Shown: positions 25,944-36,264 of the stretch, one piece after another
Layout: every line of letters begins with the position of its first letter
Position numbering within the stretch: the first letter of the stretch is position 1
Assembly (NCBI RefSeq): GCF_000242455.2
Contig: NC_019892.1
Location: 62,001-126,000, forward strand
Direction of reading: 5' to 3'
DNA from: Singulisphaera acidiphila DSM 18658
Lineage (GTDB): Bacteria > Planctomycetota > Planctomycetia > Isosphaerales > Isosphaeraceae
Length of the DNA: 64,000 nucleotides
Notes under the pieces: generated by a model
The model's input: the letters and a program-made list of their open reading frames with translations, nothing else
Database searches by the model: none
Told to the model about the DNA's origin: nothing
Position numbers and translations under genes: made by a program

Positions 25944-27462
25944 CGGTGAGCGTCTTGACAGTTGGTGGAATCTTTGTACACAAGAGGGAAACCGGCGGTA
26001 CCTGAGGAAAACCCGACCTCGGAAACGGAGTCCATCCATGCCGACCGCACCCGTGCCTCCCGAGAAACAGGCTGAAATCGCGGGGCTCGAGCAAGCCATC
26101 CGCGAGGCCGTCGATGCCGAAATCAGCGAACTCGCGGCCAATCTTGCCATCACCGACGACGCCCACCTCTTCGGCGCCAACGAATTCAAGATCCGGGCCC
26201 TGGCTCACAAGATCGCCGCCAAGGCGATCGAGCAGCACCTGACGCGAAAAAAAACGGATACGACGGAGCCAGCGTAACCTGTCCCCACTGTAGCCGGACG
26301 GCGGAGTTTCATTCGCACCGCCTGCACACCTCCTTCACCCTTGTGGGAGCCGTCCGCTACCGCCGGGCTTACTACCTCTGTCGATGCTGTGGCAAGGGGC
26401 TGTTCCCCTTCGATCGCGAAGCGGGGCTGACGACCCGCGACTTGACGCCGGCTTTGGAACGCGTCGCGAGCTTGGCCGGGGCAGTTGCCGACAGCTTCGA
26501 GAAGGGGGCGGAACTGCTCGAAGAGATGGGGGGTGTCCGGGTCTCGGAATCGACTGTCGAACGGACCACCGAAGAGGCCGGTCAACGTCTGGCTGAGGCG
26601 GTCCAGGCCGGCTCGCACTTGGGTCCCCCGGCCGACTGGCCCTGGCACAAGGATTACGAAGGCCAACGTTGTGCGTACGTCGAACTCGACGCCACTGGGG
26701 TGCGGCGTCAAGGGGAGGGAGGGGGACCCGCCGAAGGCCGCATGGCCTACGTGGGGATGGTCTGTAACCCCACCCCGGAGTGGCCTTGGCCCGACGAGAA
26801 ACCGCAGCCGATGCAGGCGCGTTACCTCGCGGGCCTGTATCCCTTGGAGGAGTTCGGTCCCTTGCTCCGCACGCCCGCCGGAGACGTCGGTATGGACCGG
26901 GCCGATCGCTGGATCGGCCTCTCCGACGGCGGCGCGGGCCTGGAGGATCGACTCCGTGAAAACTTTCCGCGTGTGGAAGTGATCATTCTTGACTTTTTTC
27001 ACCCTGCGGAGAAGCTCACCGGCTTGGCGCGTCTGCTGCACCCTCAGGACGAGGACCAAGCCGAAGACCAAGCCCGGCGATGGCGACAGTTGCTCAAAGA
27101 GGAAGGGGGCGCGGTGTTGGGATCTGTCCTGCGGGAATGGGACTGGCCGCGCCGGCCTGGCCTGGGCGAAGCCGCGACCGAGTTAATCGGTTACCTTGAA
27201 CGCCAGGCGCACCGGATGGACTATCCCGAATACCTGGCGCGTGGCTGGTGTATCGGGAGCGGGGCGATCGAGAGCGCGTGCAAGACGGTGGTGGGGCAGC
27301 GTCTGAAACTGGCCGGAATGCGTTGGGGCGAAGACGGCGCTCACGCCCTCTGCCACCTCCGCGCCCTCTACCGCAGCGAAAAAGGCCAGTGGGACGCCTT
27401 CTGGAATCGCGACTATTCCAGCAACTGAACGTCCGTCCTACCAACTAATGTGATGCTCACCG
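25944..27462 (+). mobile_element. ISKra4-family insertion sequence, 1519 bp, complete
   Basis: The ends are inverted repeats. The left end reads CGGTGAGCGTC, five unmatched bases, then AGTTGGT. The right end, read inward from 27462, is CGGTGAGCATC, five unmatched bases, then AGTTGGT. A perfect 9-bp direct repeat (GCTGGTCTT) flanks the element. It carries one transposase, split into two frames that overlap at an A8 run. Intact ends, perfect target duplication and a cleanly interrupted host frame indicate recent transposition. Confidence 0.88.
26038..27428 (+). CDS. ISKra4-type transposase, made by a -1 frameshift at about 26250
   Basis: The first frame starts at the ATG at 26038 (MPTAPVPPEKQAEIAGLEQ) and stops at 26275-26277. 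At the A8 run (26247-26254) a -1 slip moves into the frame KKNGYDGASVTCPHCSRTAEF, which joins the zinc-ribbon (CPHC ... YYLCRCCGKG) to the main body ending at 27428. The body contains LDATGVRR with an Asp, the D-rich ILDFFHPAEKL and CIGSGAIESACKTVVGQRLK. These are characteristic of ISKra4 transposases, which are normally one continuous protein of about this total size (about 460 residues). The slip site A-AAA-AAA fits programmed frameshifting, but a simple inactivating indel cannot be ruled out from one copy. Confidence 0.82.
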
Positions 27463-27471
27463 GCTGGTCTT
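27463..27471 (+). repeat. Target site duplication, right copy
   Basis: GCTGGTCTT directly right of the element, identical to 25935-25943; host reading frame resumes here. Confidence 0.85.
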
Positions 27472-28073
27472 CTGGTTCGATTGCGACGGCGATCCGAATG
27501 CCCTGAAAACGCTCGCAAAAGGGAGTGTCATCCCAGGCACCCGGGGGGTGATTCCCGGAGACCGCAATGGGAGTTGGAGAATAGGCGGCTCCGAGAAAAA
27601 AGGAGGCGTAGCAACCCTCAATGGAGAAGTCAGAACCCAAGTCGGAAAACGCATGCACTTCGAGTGGGAAACCACCAACGGAAGGTCGGGAAAAGTCCGA
27701 ATTGATGACCAAGAGTTTAACGTGGACGACGGCGACCTCTTCCTGGTGACCACGAGGAATGAACCTCCCCAAATCCAGCAACTTCGCCGCGGCTTCCGCA
27801 ACGTGCGACTCTCGGATACGAACTTTCTGAGAAGCCTGGCCCGGAAAGACTCCGACGTGGCCAAGTTCATTGCCCAGGCAACGCCCCCGGTTCCAATCCG
27901 AGGCCTTTAGCACAAAAGCCCTATCATTTCCACGCATTACCACATTTAATAAGCATATTCTTGCATTATTCAGCAAAAGGCAAAGAGGTCCATGGCCTAA
28001 ACCATGGTCCTCATTCCCGAAAAAACCGAAATCTTGCCCTGTCACAGACCGATCGAACCTCCGCTACGGAGTC

Positions 28074-28253
28074 CTAACTCTTCAGATCCTGAACCGCAGC
28101 AATGCGCGCTCCACCATCCTCCACAACAACCGCGATGACAACGCTCGTCCCATCGGCCAACGGCGAGATCGCCCCAAAGGATAAGTCGACCTGGGCTGGA
28201 CTTAACTGCCAGCCATCCGTGACAATGACACTCAGTCTCAGCACAGACAGCAC
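28074..28253 (-). CDS. Possible small protein or gene fragment, 59 residues
   Basis: A GTG-start frame on the minus strand reads VTDGWQLSPAQVDLSFGAI and ends VVVEDGGARIAAVQDLKS. Its composition is more protein-like than the competing frames, with no stop across the 180 bases. No ribosome site or homologous family was recognised. It could be a remnant. The remainder of 27911-28282 holds nothing else I can support. Confidence 0.2.
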   Translation of the reverse strand: MLSVLRLSVIVTDGWQLSPAQVDLSFGAISPLADGTSVVIAVVVEDGGARIAAVQDLKS

Positions 28254-28282
28254 GAATGATGCCAGGCGAGGAAGGGAGAGTC

Positions 28283-29683
28283 ATGCGATCAGGGTGGTTT
28301 GTTCGCGGGATCTTGAGGATGGGCGTTTCCGTGATGGTGCTGGTCGCGCCTCTGATCGCCTGGGGCGACGAAGATCAGGCCGTCGCTCCCGAGCCGCAGG
28401 AGAAGGCGTTGCCCCGGCTCCCGCCCCGGGCTCAGGAGCCTGCTGACGTTCGCGCGGAGCGGATCGCCGGGCTGCGACGCGACGAAGATCAGGCCGTCGC
28501 TCCCGAGCCGCAGGAGAAGGCGTTGCCCCGGCTCCCGCCCCGGGCTCAGGAGCCTGCTGACGTTCGCGCGGAGCGGATCGCCGGGCTGCGACAAGTCTAT
28601 GAAGGGCCTCCTTCGGGATGGCCCAGGCCGAACGTCGACCCGGGGGTGGAGTGGGTCGAACTGGGAACGCTGCCGCCGGTGGCCCAACCCGATGAGAACC
28701 CGCCGACGGCGGCGAAGGTCGCGCTGGGCAAAATGTTGTTCTTCGACCCAAGGCTGTCGGGCAGCGGACAGATCGCGTGCGCGTCGTGCCATGACCCCGA
28801 CCTCGGATGGGCTGACGGCCGGACCACCTCCTTCGGACACGACCGCCAGGCGCTCCCGCGGAACGCGCCCGGGCTGCTGAACGTCGGCCAGGCGCGGAGC
28901 CTGTTCTGGGACGGCCGGGCCGCGACACTCGAGGATCAGGCCCGCGTCGTGATCTTGAACCCTCACGAGATGAACGCCCCAGCCGAGGCGACGGTGGCGG
29001 CTGTGGCCAAGGTGCCCGGCTATCGCCCTGCGTTTCAGGAGGCGTTCGGGTCGGACGACGTGACGCTCGACGCCGTCGCCCGCGCCCTCGCCGCGTTCGA
29101 GCGGACGCTGGTCGGCGGCCGGAGCAAGTTCGACGCCTTCCTCAAAGGGAACCCCAAGGCGCTGACCGACGAGGCGATCGCCGGGCTCGACCTGTTCCGA
29201 GGCGCAGCGCGTTGCCTGAACTGCCACAACGGGCCAACCTTCAGCGACAACCAATTCCACGACCTCGGCCTGAGCTATTACGGGCGGACACTCGAAGACC
29301 TCGGCCGCTACCAGATCACCGGAGAGGCCGACGACGTCGGCCGATTCCGCACGCCCAGCCTCCGCAACATCGGCAACACCAAGCCCTACATGCACAACGG
29401 GGTCTTCGAACTCGACGGGGTGTTGCGAATGTACAACGCCGGCATGGCGACCCTCCGACGGCCGACCGGCGAACCGAAACCGGACGCCGCACCTTTCCCC
29501 ACCAAATCGCCGCTGCTTCGCCCCCTCGGACTGAACGATCGGGATCTCGCCGACCTCAAAGCGTTCCTCGAATCCCTCAACGAGCCCCGCGGCTTCCGCC
29601 GCCCCCCCATCCTCCCACCAAGCGACCCCGAATTGAAACAGAATCTCAATCGCAACTTGACGCCCCCGGCGGCCGACCGGTAA
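28283..29683 (+). CDS. Diheme cytochrome c peroxidase / MauG-family protein
   Basis: 466 residues from the ATG at 28283, preceded by GGAAGGGAGAG. A signal peptide ([20 protein letters not shown]) leads to two perfect copies of a 38-residue proline/glutamate-rich unit. The peroxidase domain has two heme motifs, CASCH in [19 protein letters not shown] and CLNCH in [17 protein letters not shown]. The distal segment [21 protein letters not shown] and the C-terminal [17 protein letters not shown] are also standard. The family reduces peroxide or oxidises other substrates in the periplasm using two c-type hemes. It is a single gene ahead of a DUF1559 gene. Confidence 0.92.
   Translation: MRSGWFVRGILRMGVSVMVLVAPLIAWGDEDQAVAPEPQEKALPRLPPRAQEPADVRAERIAGLRRDEDQAVAPEPQEKALPRLPPRAQEPADVRAERIAGLRQVYEGPPSGWPRPNVDPGVEWVELGTLPPVAQPDENPPTAAKVALGKMLFFDPRLSGSGQIACASCHDPDLGWADGRTTSFGHDRQALPRNAPGLLNVGQARSLFWDGRAATLEDQARVVILNPHEMNAPAEATVAAVAKVPGYRPAFQEAFGSDDVTLDAVARALAAFERTLVGGRSKFDAFLKGNPKALTDEAIAGLDLFRGAARCLNCHNGPTFSDNQFHDLGLSYYGRTLEDLGRYQITGEADDVGRFRTPSLRNIGNTKPYMHNGVFELDGVLRMYNAGMATLRRPTGEPKPDAAPFPTKSPLLRPLGLNDRDLADLKAFLESLNEPRGFRRPPILPPSDPELKQNLNRNLTPPAADR
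28365..28592 (+). repeat. Perfect 114-bp tandem duplication inside the peroxidase gene
   Basis: Copy 1 is 28365-28478 and copy 2 is 28479-28592, identical base for base. The unit is 38 codons, so the frame is kept. It encodes [20 protein letters not shown] and the [12 protein letters not shown] stretch between the signal peptide and the first heme domain. Confidence 0.95.
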
Positions 29684-29822
29684 GCTTGACCCAGACGGAA
29701 ACGGTCCTTTCCCCTTTCATCCTGCATGCACCGGCCCCCCAAGGACGACAATCCGGGGCGGTCCCCGCGACTTCGTTCCGGCGACGCCCCCTCCTCGCGG
29801 CCCAATTCTCTGGCAACGAATC

Positions 29823-30770
<948 letters not shown>

Positions 30771-31058
30771 AAAACCGAAGAGGGGACGGCGGCATCTGGG
30801 GAACGAGCGATCGAGGGGGCCTCTCTTCGTCAAGGACAGGTACTTTCGCAAACATCCCGAGGTCGACGTCGAGCCATGCACATCGCCACTCCCCCTTTTG
30901 TCCATGACGCATTTTTTTGACAAGTCTCCAATTTTTCATTATTCAATTCATGATTGGCAGAGGCGGTGGGGTTGACTCGGTGTCTTATCATGGGTTGTCG
31001 GCCCTCGACCTCGAATGAATCCGCCGCCCAGCGACTCACCCGGTCACGCCCCTTGCCC

Positions 31059-32294
31059 ATGAACGTCGAACTTGAAGAGCCAAACGTCGCCGGACGCCTT
31101 GGTCGTCGTACAACCTTATTGATGGCGATCGGCTGCGGCGTCACGGTCGCCAACTTGCACTATGTCCAGCCGCTGCTGCCACAGATCGCCCGGGACCTGC
31201 ACGTCGCGGAGGGCGGGGTCGCCCACATCCCGGCGCTACCGCAGGTGGGATATGCCCTCGGTCTGCTTTTGATCGCCCCCTTGGGCGACATGGTGGAACG
31301 GCGAGGGCTGGTGATCGTAATGCTCGCCGCTGTAATCGTTTCGCTCGTGGGAATGGCCGTCGCCCCGACGCTCGGGCTGCTGGCTCTGGCGAGTTTCCTG
31401 CTGGGTGTCACGACGATCACCCCGCAATTGCTGCTCCCGTTCGCCGCCCACCTCGCCCCGCCCGGGGAACGGGGGCGAGTGGTTGGCGCGGTGCAAGGCG
31501 GCCTTCTGATCGGCGTTCTCCTATCCCGTACCGTGAGCGGCCTCGTCGGCCATTACCTCGGCTGGCGGGCGATGTACGGGATCGCCGCGGGACTCACCAT
31601 CCTCCTGCTTGCGGTCCTGCGGAGGGCGTTGCCCAGCGACAAGTCGGACACGGGGCTGACCTATCCCCGCCTGATCGGTTCGCTCTGGGAGATGGTCCGG
31701 GCGGAGCCTGCGCTCCGACAGGCCTGCCTGTTTGGCTCGGCGACGTTCGGGGTCTTCCTTGCCTTCTGGTCCACGCTGGCCTTCCACCTGGCCGAACCTC
31801 CATTCCGCTACGGAAGCGAGATCGTCGGCCTGTTCGGGTTGGTGGGCGTGGTCGGAGTCCTCGCCGCATCGTGGGTCGGCAAGCTCGCGGATCGAAGCGA
31901 TTCCCGGTCCACGGCGGTGCTCGGCCTCGTCCTGATGCTGGCCTCGTTCTTCGAGCTCTGGATCGGCTCTCACCGGCTCTGGGGGATCGTGGCCGGGGTG
32001 CTTTTGCTCGATCTCGGGATGCAGATGACGCACGTCTCGAATCAGGCAAGAATCTATGCCTTGCGCCCCGACGCTCGGAACCGGCTGAACACCATCTACA
32101 TGGTCTCGTGCTGCGTCGGCGCTGGGGTCGGCTCGATCCTCGGCGGCTTCGCCTGGTCGCGGTGGGGTTGGGGGGGCGTCTGTGCGGTGTGCGGCCTGCA
32201 ACTTGCCGTCCCGCTGCTTGTCTTCGCCCGTGGCCTGATCAGGCGGACGGAAGGCGAATCGGCCCCGGAGGGGGTCTTGCCGGAGCCTGGTTAA
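31059..32294 (+). CDS. MFS transporter
   Basis: 411 residues from the ATG at 31059; earlier in-frame ATGs would add non-hydrophobic, unlikely sequence. About twelve hydrophobic segments are seen. The first is LMAIGCGVTVANLHYVQPLLPQIARDL. The loop 2-3 motif is GDMVERRG and the second half repeats it weakly as GKLADRSDSRS. The NLHYVQPLLP start is typical of drug or arabinose-type efflux MFS proteins. It is expected in the inner membrane as a proton antiporter; the substrate is unknown. It converges with the next DUF1559 gene. Confidence 0.9.
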   Translation: MNVELEEPNVAGRLGRRTTLLMAIGCGVTVANLHYVQPLLPQIARDLHVAEGGVAHIPALPQVGYALGLLLIAPLGDMVERRGLVIVMLAAVIVSLVGMAVAPTLGLLALASFLLGVTTITPQLLLPFAAHLAPPGERGRVVGAVQGGLLIGVLLSRTVSGLVGHYLGWRAMYGIAAGLTILLLAVLRRALPSDKSDTGLTYPRLIGSLWEMVRAEPALRQACLFGSATFGVFLAFWSTLAFHLAEPPFRYGSEIVGLFGLVGVVGVLAASWVGKLADRSDSRSTAVLGLVLMLASFFELWIGSHRLWGIVAGVLLLDLGMQMTHVSNQARIYALRPDARNRLNTIYMVSCCVGAGVGSILGGFAWSRWGWGGVCAVCGLQLAVPLLVFARGLIRRTEGESAPEGVLPEPG

Positions 32295-32342
32295 GGCCCA
32301 CGGACAAGCGGGGCATTCACTTCATCAAATCAAGCTTCTGTA

Positions 32343-33584
32343 TTAGTAACTGTCAGCGCTGAGGATTTCACCCCCGGTTCGCGAGCCCAGCGACCAGATG
32401 GTCTGGATGCTGACACTATCCTTGAGGAAGCGGACCGAGGCATCGGCCATCAGCACGTTCACGCCGCCCGAGTGGCGACTGCTGAGGCCATACACCCCCG
32501 GTTGGTTGACCGCGTTGCTGGAGGCGACATTGCAGTTGGGTGTCTTCGGGTTCGGAGGAACGAGCATATTGCCGAGGCTGTAGCTCGGCAAACCGAGAGC
32601 CCAGGATTCTCCCAAAGTCGTCGACTTGTTGAACCGCATCGCCGAATTTCCGACATTGCTGGCGCACGTTTGAAGCCAGGACAATAAGCTATTGGCCAGG
32701 GTTGAGTTGGGCATCGAGACCGTCGCCGTGTTCCGGCTGACCCCCGCCGGGTAGCTGCCCACCATGATGATATCCGTGGGGATGACGACCGTGATGCCCG
32801 CGTTGGCTCGCACACCGCTGCCGGTGCGCCACTCGCCGCAAGCGACCGTGTTACTGGAGCCGTCCTGGATGTCGCGCAGACCGACGGTCGCGCCTCCGGA
32901 ATTGAACACACCATTCGGGGGACCGTTGGGCGTCTGGGCCGGTCCCGAGAGTGGGCCGGGGTACGCCCCCCACTCCAGCGAAGAGCCGAGCGAGGCAAAG
33001 TAATTGTTGCCCGGAGCCGTCAACGTATTGATCGGCGCAGTCCCGGTGCCAAGGTACGACGGGGGCGCGTCTGAAGGGCACAGAAACGTGCTGAGCCGAG
33101 AGATCGTCACCGTGGAGTTGACCTTGGCCCCGTAAGCGTCTTGGTCAGGCTCCAGCGACCAATTGATAGCATTGTAGAGCGGTTGCTGCTCCAAGCTGCC
33201 GAGGATCCGCGCGAAGGCACCGTAGGTCCCGTTGAGGTTATAGGCGCTGGTGTCATAGCGATAACCGACGAGCCCCCCCGGCGCGAAGCAGTCGTTGACG
33301 GAGTGATAGTTGTGCAGCGCCAGACCAATCTGCTTGAGATTGTTGGCGCACTGCATCCGGCGTGCCGCCTCCCGGGCCGCCTGCACGGCGGGCAACAAGA
33401 GCGCGATCAAGACGGCGATGATCGCGATCACCACCAGCAATTCGATCAGCGTAAACCCAGCGCACGGCCGGTCGACGCCGCCATCACCATCCCCGTCGCG
33501 GCCATCAAAAACAGAACGCGTTGTCGACCGGCGGTCGGAAAATTTGACCCGTTCCAGCCGAATTCTTGGGCTCACCAGGGGCAT
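32343..33584 (-). CDS. DUF1559 prepilin-like protein with an extended leader
   Basis: 413 residues from the ATG at 33584 (GGAG 8 bases upstream). About 40 basic residues precede the pilin helix [19 protein letters not shown], longer than in the other copies. Standard elements follow: [38 protein letters not shown] and [10 protein letters not shown]. The H-x9-DG box is changed to D-A ([13 protein letters not shown]), a substitution seen only in this copy of the window. No lipoprotein gene follows on this strand. Confidence 0.92.
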   Translation of the reverse strand: MPLVSPRIRLERVKFSDRRSTTRSVFDGRDGDGDGGVDRPCAGFTLIELLVVIAIIAVLIALLLPAVQAAREAARRMQCANNLKQIGLALHNYHSVNDCFAPGGLVGYRYDTSAYNLNGTYGAFARILGSLEQQPLYNAINWSLEPDQDAYGAKVNSTVTISRLSTFLCPSDAPPSYLGTGTAPINTLTAPGNNYFASLGSSLEWGAYPGPLSGPAQTPNGPPNGVFNSGGATVGLRDIQDGSSNTVACGEWRTGSGVRANAGITVVIPTDIIMVGSYPAGVSRNTATVSMPNSTLANSLLSWLQTCASNVGNSAMRFNKSTTLGESWALGLPSYSLGNMLVPPNPKTPNCNVASSNAVNQPGVYGLSSRHSGGVNVLMADASVRFLKDSVSIQTIWSLGSRTGGEILSADSY

Positions 33585-34371
33585 GCGAGACTCCAACGAG
33601 TCCGCGTTCGCCTCTGGGATCACCAGTCAGCAACACGCAATAATAGTCGGGTACAGGACGCCTCTCGTTGACGAGTCGGCGACGTATGGAGTCAAGTGGA
33701 TCGCTTTCAGAAAATGGATTGCTCATCCACTCGCTCGTTATGAACGATGCTGCCAATTTTGGCCGACCCCATTCCTTCACGGCCGGCCTCTGATCAACTC
33801 CGGAACGCGATCAAGAGCAGACCTTGAACCAAGGAACTCGTCATCATCGACGACTCGGCGAACTCGCCGCTCATTCTCAACCAGGTGGGAACTCCGACCA
33901 CACTTGATCACGATCCGCAAAACCAGCGCCAGCATTATTTGCTTAGGATAGGGCCCGGTCAAGACCAATGCCGACAATACTGATCGAACAAAACAAGATT
34001 CCAGTTCAAGCCCAGGAAAAGAATTCGGTGCCAGCTTCCTCGACAGTCCGATGTTCTCCTCGGTCTCTCAAAACAGCATCAGTCAACCGGACCCTTCACC
34101 CAGGAGTCGCGTTATCTACCAAATCATGCATAACGACAATTTTTTCGATATTTTGAATTGATTATTATATTGCTCCCGGGTCGTCCACTCGGTACGATGG
34201 CGATCAATCGATGCGGTCTGATCATATTGCAGCCAGTAACCCTTGCCTCAACAAGCCCCGGTTTCTCCCTTTCACGCCAAACCATTCCACCACGGCCGGC
34301 ATCATGCCGTAAAAAAAGAAGTCCAGCCCCCGAAGGCGTGGCGGCAATGTCCAGGCTTCAGGAACACTGTC
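33585..34371. other. Long intergenic region
   Basis: About 790 bases between the divergently read DUF1559 gene and the PLP enzyme gene. AT-rich around 34100-34200. No gene, RNA or clear repeat was recognised. Confidence 0.45.
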
Positions 34372-35583
34372 ATGTCCGATTCAGAAAAGGCCCGTCAGGG
34401 CAAGCCGCATCCTCGGACCCAGGCCGTGTGGGCAGGCGAAGGGGGCGTCCACATGCAGCGCGCCACCCAGGTCCCCGTGGTCCACAGCGTCTCCTTCGGC
34501 TATGAGGACCTTGACGAGTGGCGGGCGGTCGCGCTAGGGCAGGCCGAAGGGCACATCTACGGCCGGAACACCAATCCGACCGTCGCCGTCTTCGAGGAGA
34601 AGCTGCGGGTCTTGGAAGGGGCCGAGGCCGCCACAAGCTTCTCGACCGGCATGGCCGCAATCAGCGACACGCTATTCACCTTGCTGGAGCCAGGCCAGCG
34701 CGTGGTGTCCGTGACCGACACCTACGGCGGGACCAATCGCCTGTTCAGCGAATTCCTGCCGCGGGTCGGGGTCCAAGTCACCCTCTGCCAGACGGCCGAC
34801 CAGGCGTCGATCGAGGCCGCGATCGACGGCGGCCTGCGTGTGCTCTATCTGGAGAGCCCGACCAACCCGACCTGCAAGGTTCTTGACCTGGAACGCCTGT
34901 CCGCCCGGGCGCGCACGCAGGGAGCGATCGTGGTGGTCGACAATACATTCGCGACCCCGATCAACCAGCATCCGCTGGAGCTTGGCGCGCATCTGGTGAT
35001 CCATAGCGCGACCAAGTATCTGGGGGGCCATGCCGATGCCCTGGGGGGCGTGGTCGCGGGCGACGCAGCGCTCGTCGAGGCGATTTTTCGACGCCGAGAG
35101 ATCACGGGGGCGACCCTCCACGCCGACGCCGCCTACCTGCTCCTCCGCGGGATGAAGACGCTGGCGCTGCGGGTGGAACGTCAGAACAGCAACGCCCTCA
35201 CCATCGCACGCCACTTGCGGGCCCACCCGCTTGTCGAACAGGTCTTTTATCCGGGCCTGGAAGATCACCCGAACCACGAGATCGCCAAGCGGCAGATGCC
35301 CGGCGGCTTCGGCGGCGTGCTCAGCTTCCAGTTGCCCGGCGACTTCGACGCGGTCAAACGGTTCCTGCCCCGTCTCCGCTGGGCGCATCGCGCCGCGAAT
35401 CTCGGCGCGGTGGAAACCGTGGTCGCTCCCCCGGCGACCGGTTCCCACGTCGAGCTGACCGCCAAGGAGCGTGCCGCCCTGGGGATTCCCGAGACCTTGG
35501 TTCGCTACTCGTGCGGTATTGAGGACGTGGCTGATCTGATCGCGGATCTCGACCAGGCGCTGGAGGGCGCGCAGCCCGCTTGA
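34372..35583 (+). CDS. Cys/Met metabolism PLP-dependent enzyme (cystathionine gamma-synthase/lyase family)
   Basis: 403 residues from the ATG at 34372. The PLP Schiff-base lysine is K215 in HSATKYLGGH. D190 in VVVDNTFATP pairs with the pyridine nitrogen. Y63 and R65 in YGRNTNPT bind the phosphate of the neighbouring subunit. SFSTGMAAI and VRYSCGIEDVADLIADLDQAL at the C-terminus are typical. The family carries out transsulfuration or gamma-elimination on sulfur amino acids in the cytoplasm; the exact reaction cannot be fixed from sequence alone. It is a single-gene unit closed by a hairpin. Confidence 0.9.
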   Translation: MSDSEKARQGKPHPRTQAVWAGEGGVHMQRATQVPVVHSVSFGYEDLDEWRAVALGQAEGHIYGRNTNPTVAVFEEKLRVLEGAEAATSFSTGMAAISDTLFTLLEPGQRVVSVTDTYGGTNRLFSEFLPRVGVQVTLCQTADQASIEAAIDGGLRVLYLESPTNPTCKVLDLERLSARARTQGAIVVVDNTFATPINQHPLELGAHLVIHSATKYLGGHADALGGVVAGDAALVEAIFRRREITGATLHADAAYLLLRGMKTLALRVERQNSNALTIARHLRAHPLVEQVFYPGLEDHPNHEIAKRQMPGGFGGVLSFQLPGDFDAVKRFLPRLRWAHRAANLGAVETVVAPPATGSHVELTAKERAALGIPETLVRYSCGIEDVADLIADLDQALEGAQPA

Positions 35584-35604
35584 AGTCGGCCGTTGAATCA
35601 TCCC

Positions 35605-35639
35605 CCCTGACCGTTTCAGATTCTGAGTAGCGGTCAGGG
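35605..35639 (+). terminator. Hairpin after the PLP enzyme gene
   Basis: CCCTGACCG (35605-35613) pairs with CGGTCAGGG (35631-35639). An inner CAGA/TCTG pairing makes the stem taller. It lies 21 bases after the stop codon, with no U-run. Confidence 0.6.
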
Positions 35640-36149
35640 CGGGGTAAACGTTGCGAAACGCGATGCAATTCGCAGCGTTCCTACCCGCCACATCACTCGC
35701 CCTCCCCATCGACACAGTCTATGCGCACAGCCATGAAATCTCCCACAGAATCGTAGCCGTCAGACATCTCGGCTCAACGGCAGTTGTACAACCACCGATT
35801 TCAGCCCTCCCATCCCCCCCCTGCCCTTCATTTGTCGTCCCCGCGAATCAGCTTGACCCTCTGGACCACCAGGCTGGCTGTGATCTCCGTCATGGATCGC
35901 GGCCCAGATTGGCAAGCTTGCCATACTCGAAACTTTCTTGTTGCACGCCCGCCAGATTTTGCTAAAGATCAACAAGGCGAGAAAAGTTCTTCTTCCAACC
36001 TTTTCGATCCGGCTTCTGTTTTGTCGGTCATTGACGAGGGATCATATTGACCTCATGTCTGTGGCAGACTGCGCCTTGGCCGTCCAAATACAGATGTCGG
36101 TCTATCACTCAACGTTGCAGTGATCGCTAATGATTCTGTGATTTTCTTG
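35640..36149. other. Intergenic region without a gene
   Basis: About 510 bases; open frames are short and compositionally random. Nothing is called. Confidence 0.4.
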
Positions 36150-36175
36150 ATGCGCAAGCGTCATCGCTTGCGCAT
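36150..36175. other. Perfect 11-bp hairpin upstream of a DUF1559 gene
   Basis: ATGCGCAAGCG (36150-36160), loop TCAT, and CGCTTGCGCAT (36165-36175). It is 90 bases before the DUF1559 start at 36265. It may be a terminator for upstream transcription or an operator or leader structure; there is no U-run. Confidence 0.45.
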
Positions 36176-36264
36176 TCCACCGATTTGCAAGGATGGTTTG
36201 CTCTTTTCTTGTTCCGTGCCACGCAAGATCGTTCGATATCCCCCCGAATTGGAGTCCTCATCCC

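Larger units (their letters stand above)
25756..27910 (+). pseudogene. Small lipoprotein gene split by an ISKra4-type insertion
   Basis: The left part (25756-25944) starts at a TTG with AAGGGGAGG upstream and encodes a lipoprotein leader ending in the lipobox GLGGC. It then reads up to HNSQPVLVF. The right part (27473-27910) resumes in the correct frame with WFDCDGDPNALKTLAKG and ends PPVPIRGL. Removing the element plus one copy of the 9-bp duplication restores one continuous frame of 208 residues. With the element in place, translation runs into GERLDSWW inside the insertion. The protein family is not recognised. The leader and size resemble other small planctomycete lipoproteins in this window. 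The gene is presumably inactive in this strain. Confidence 0.85.
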
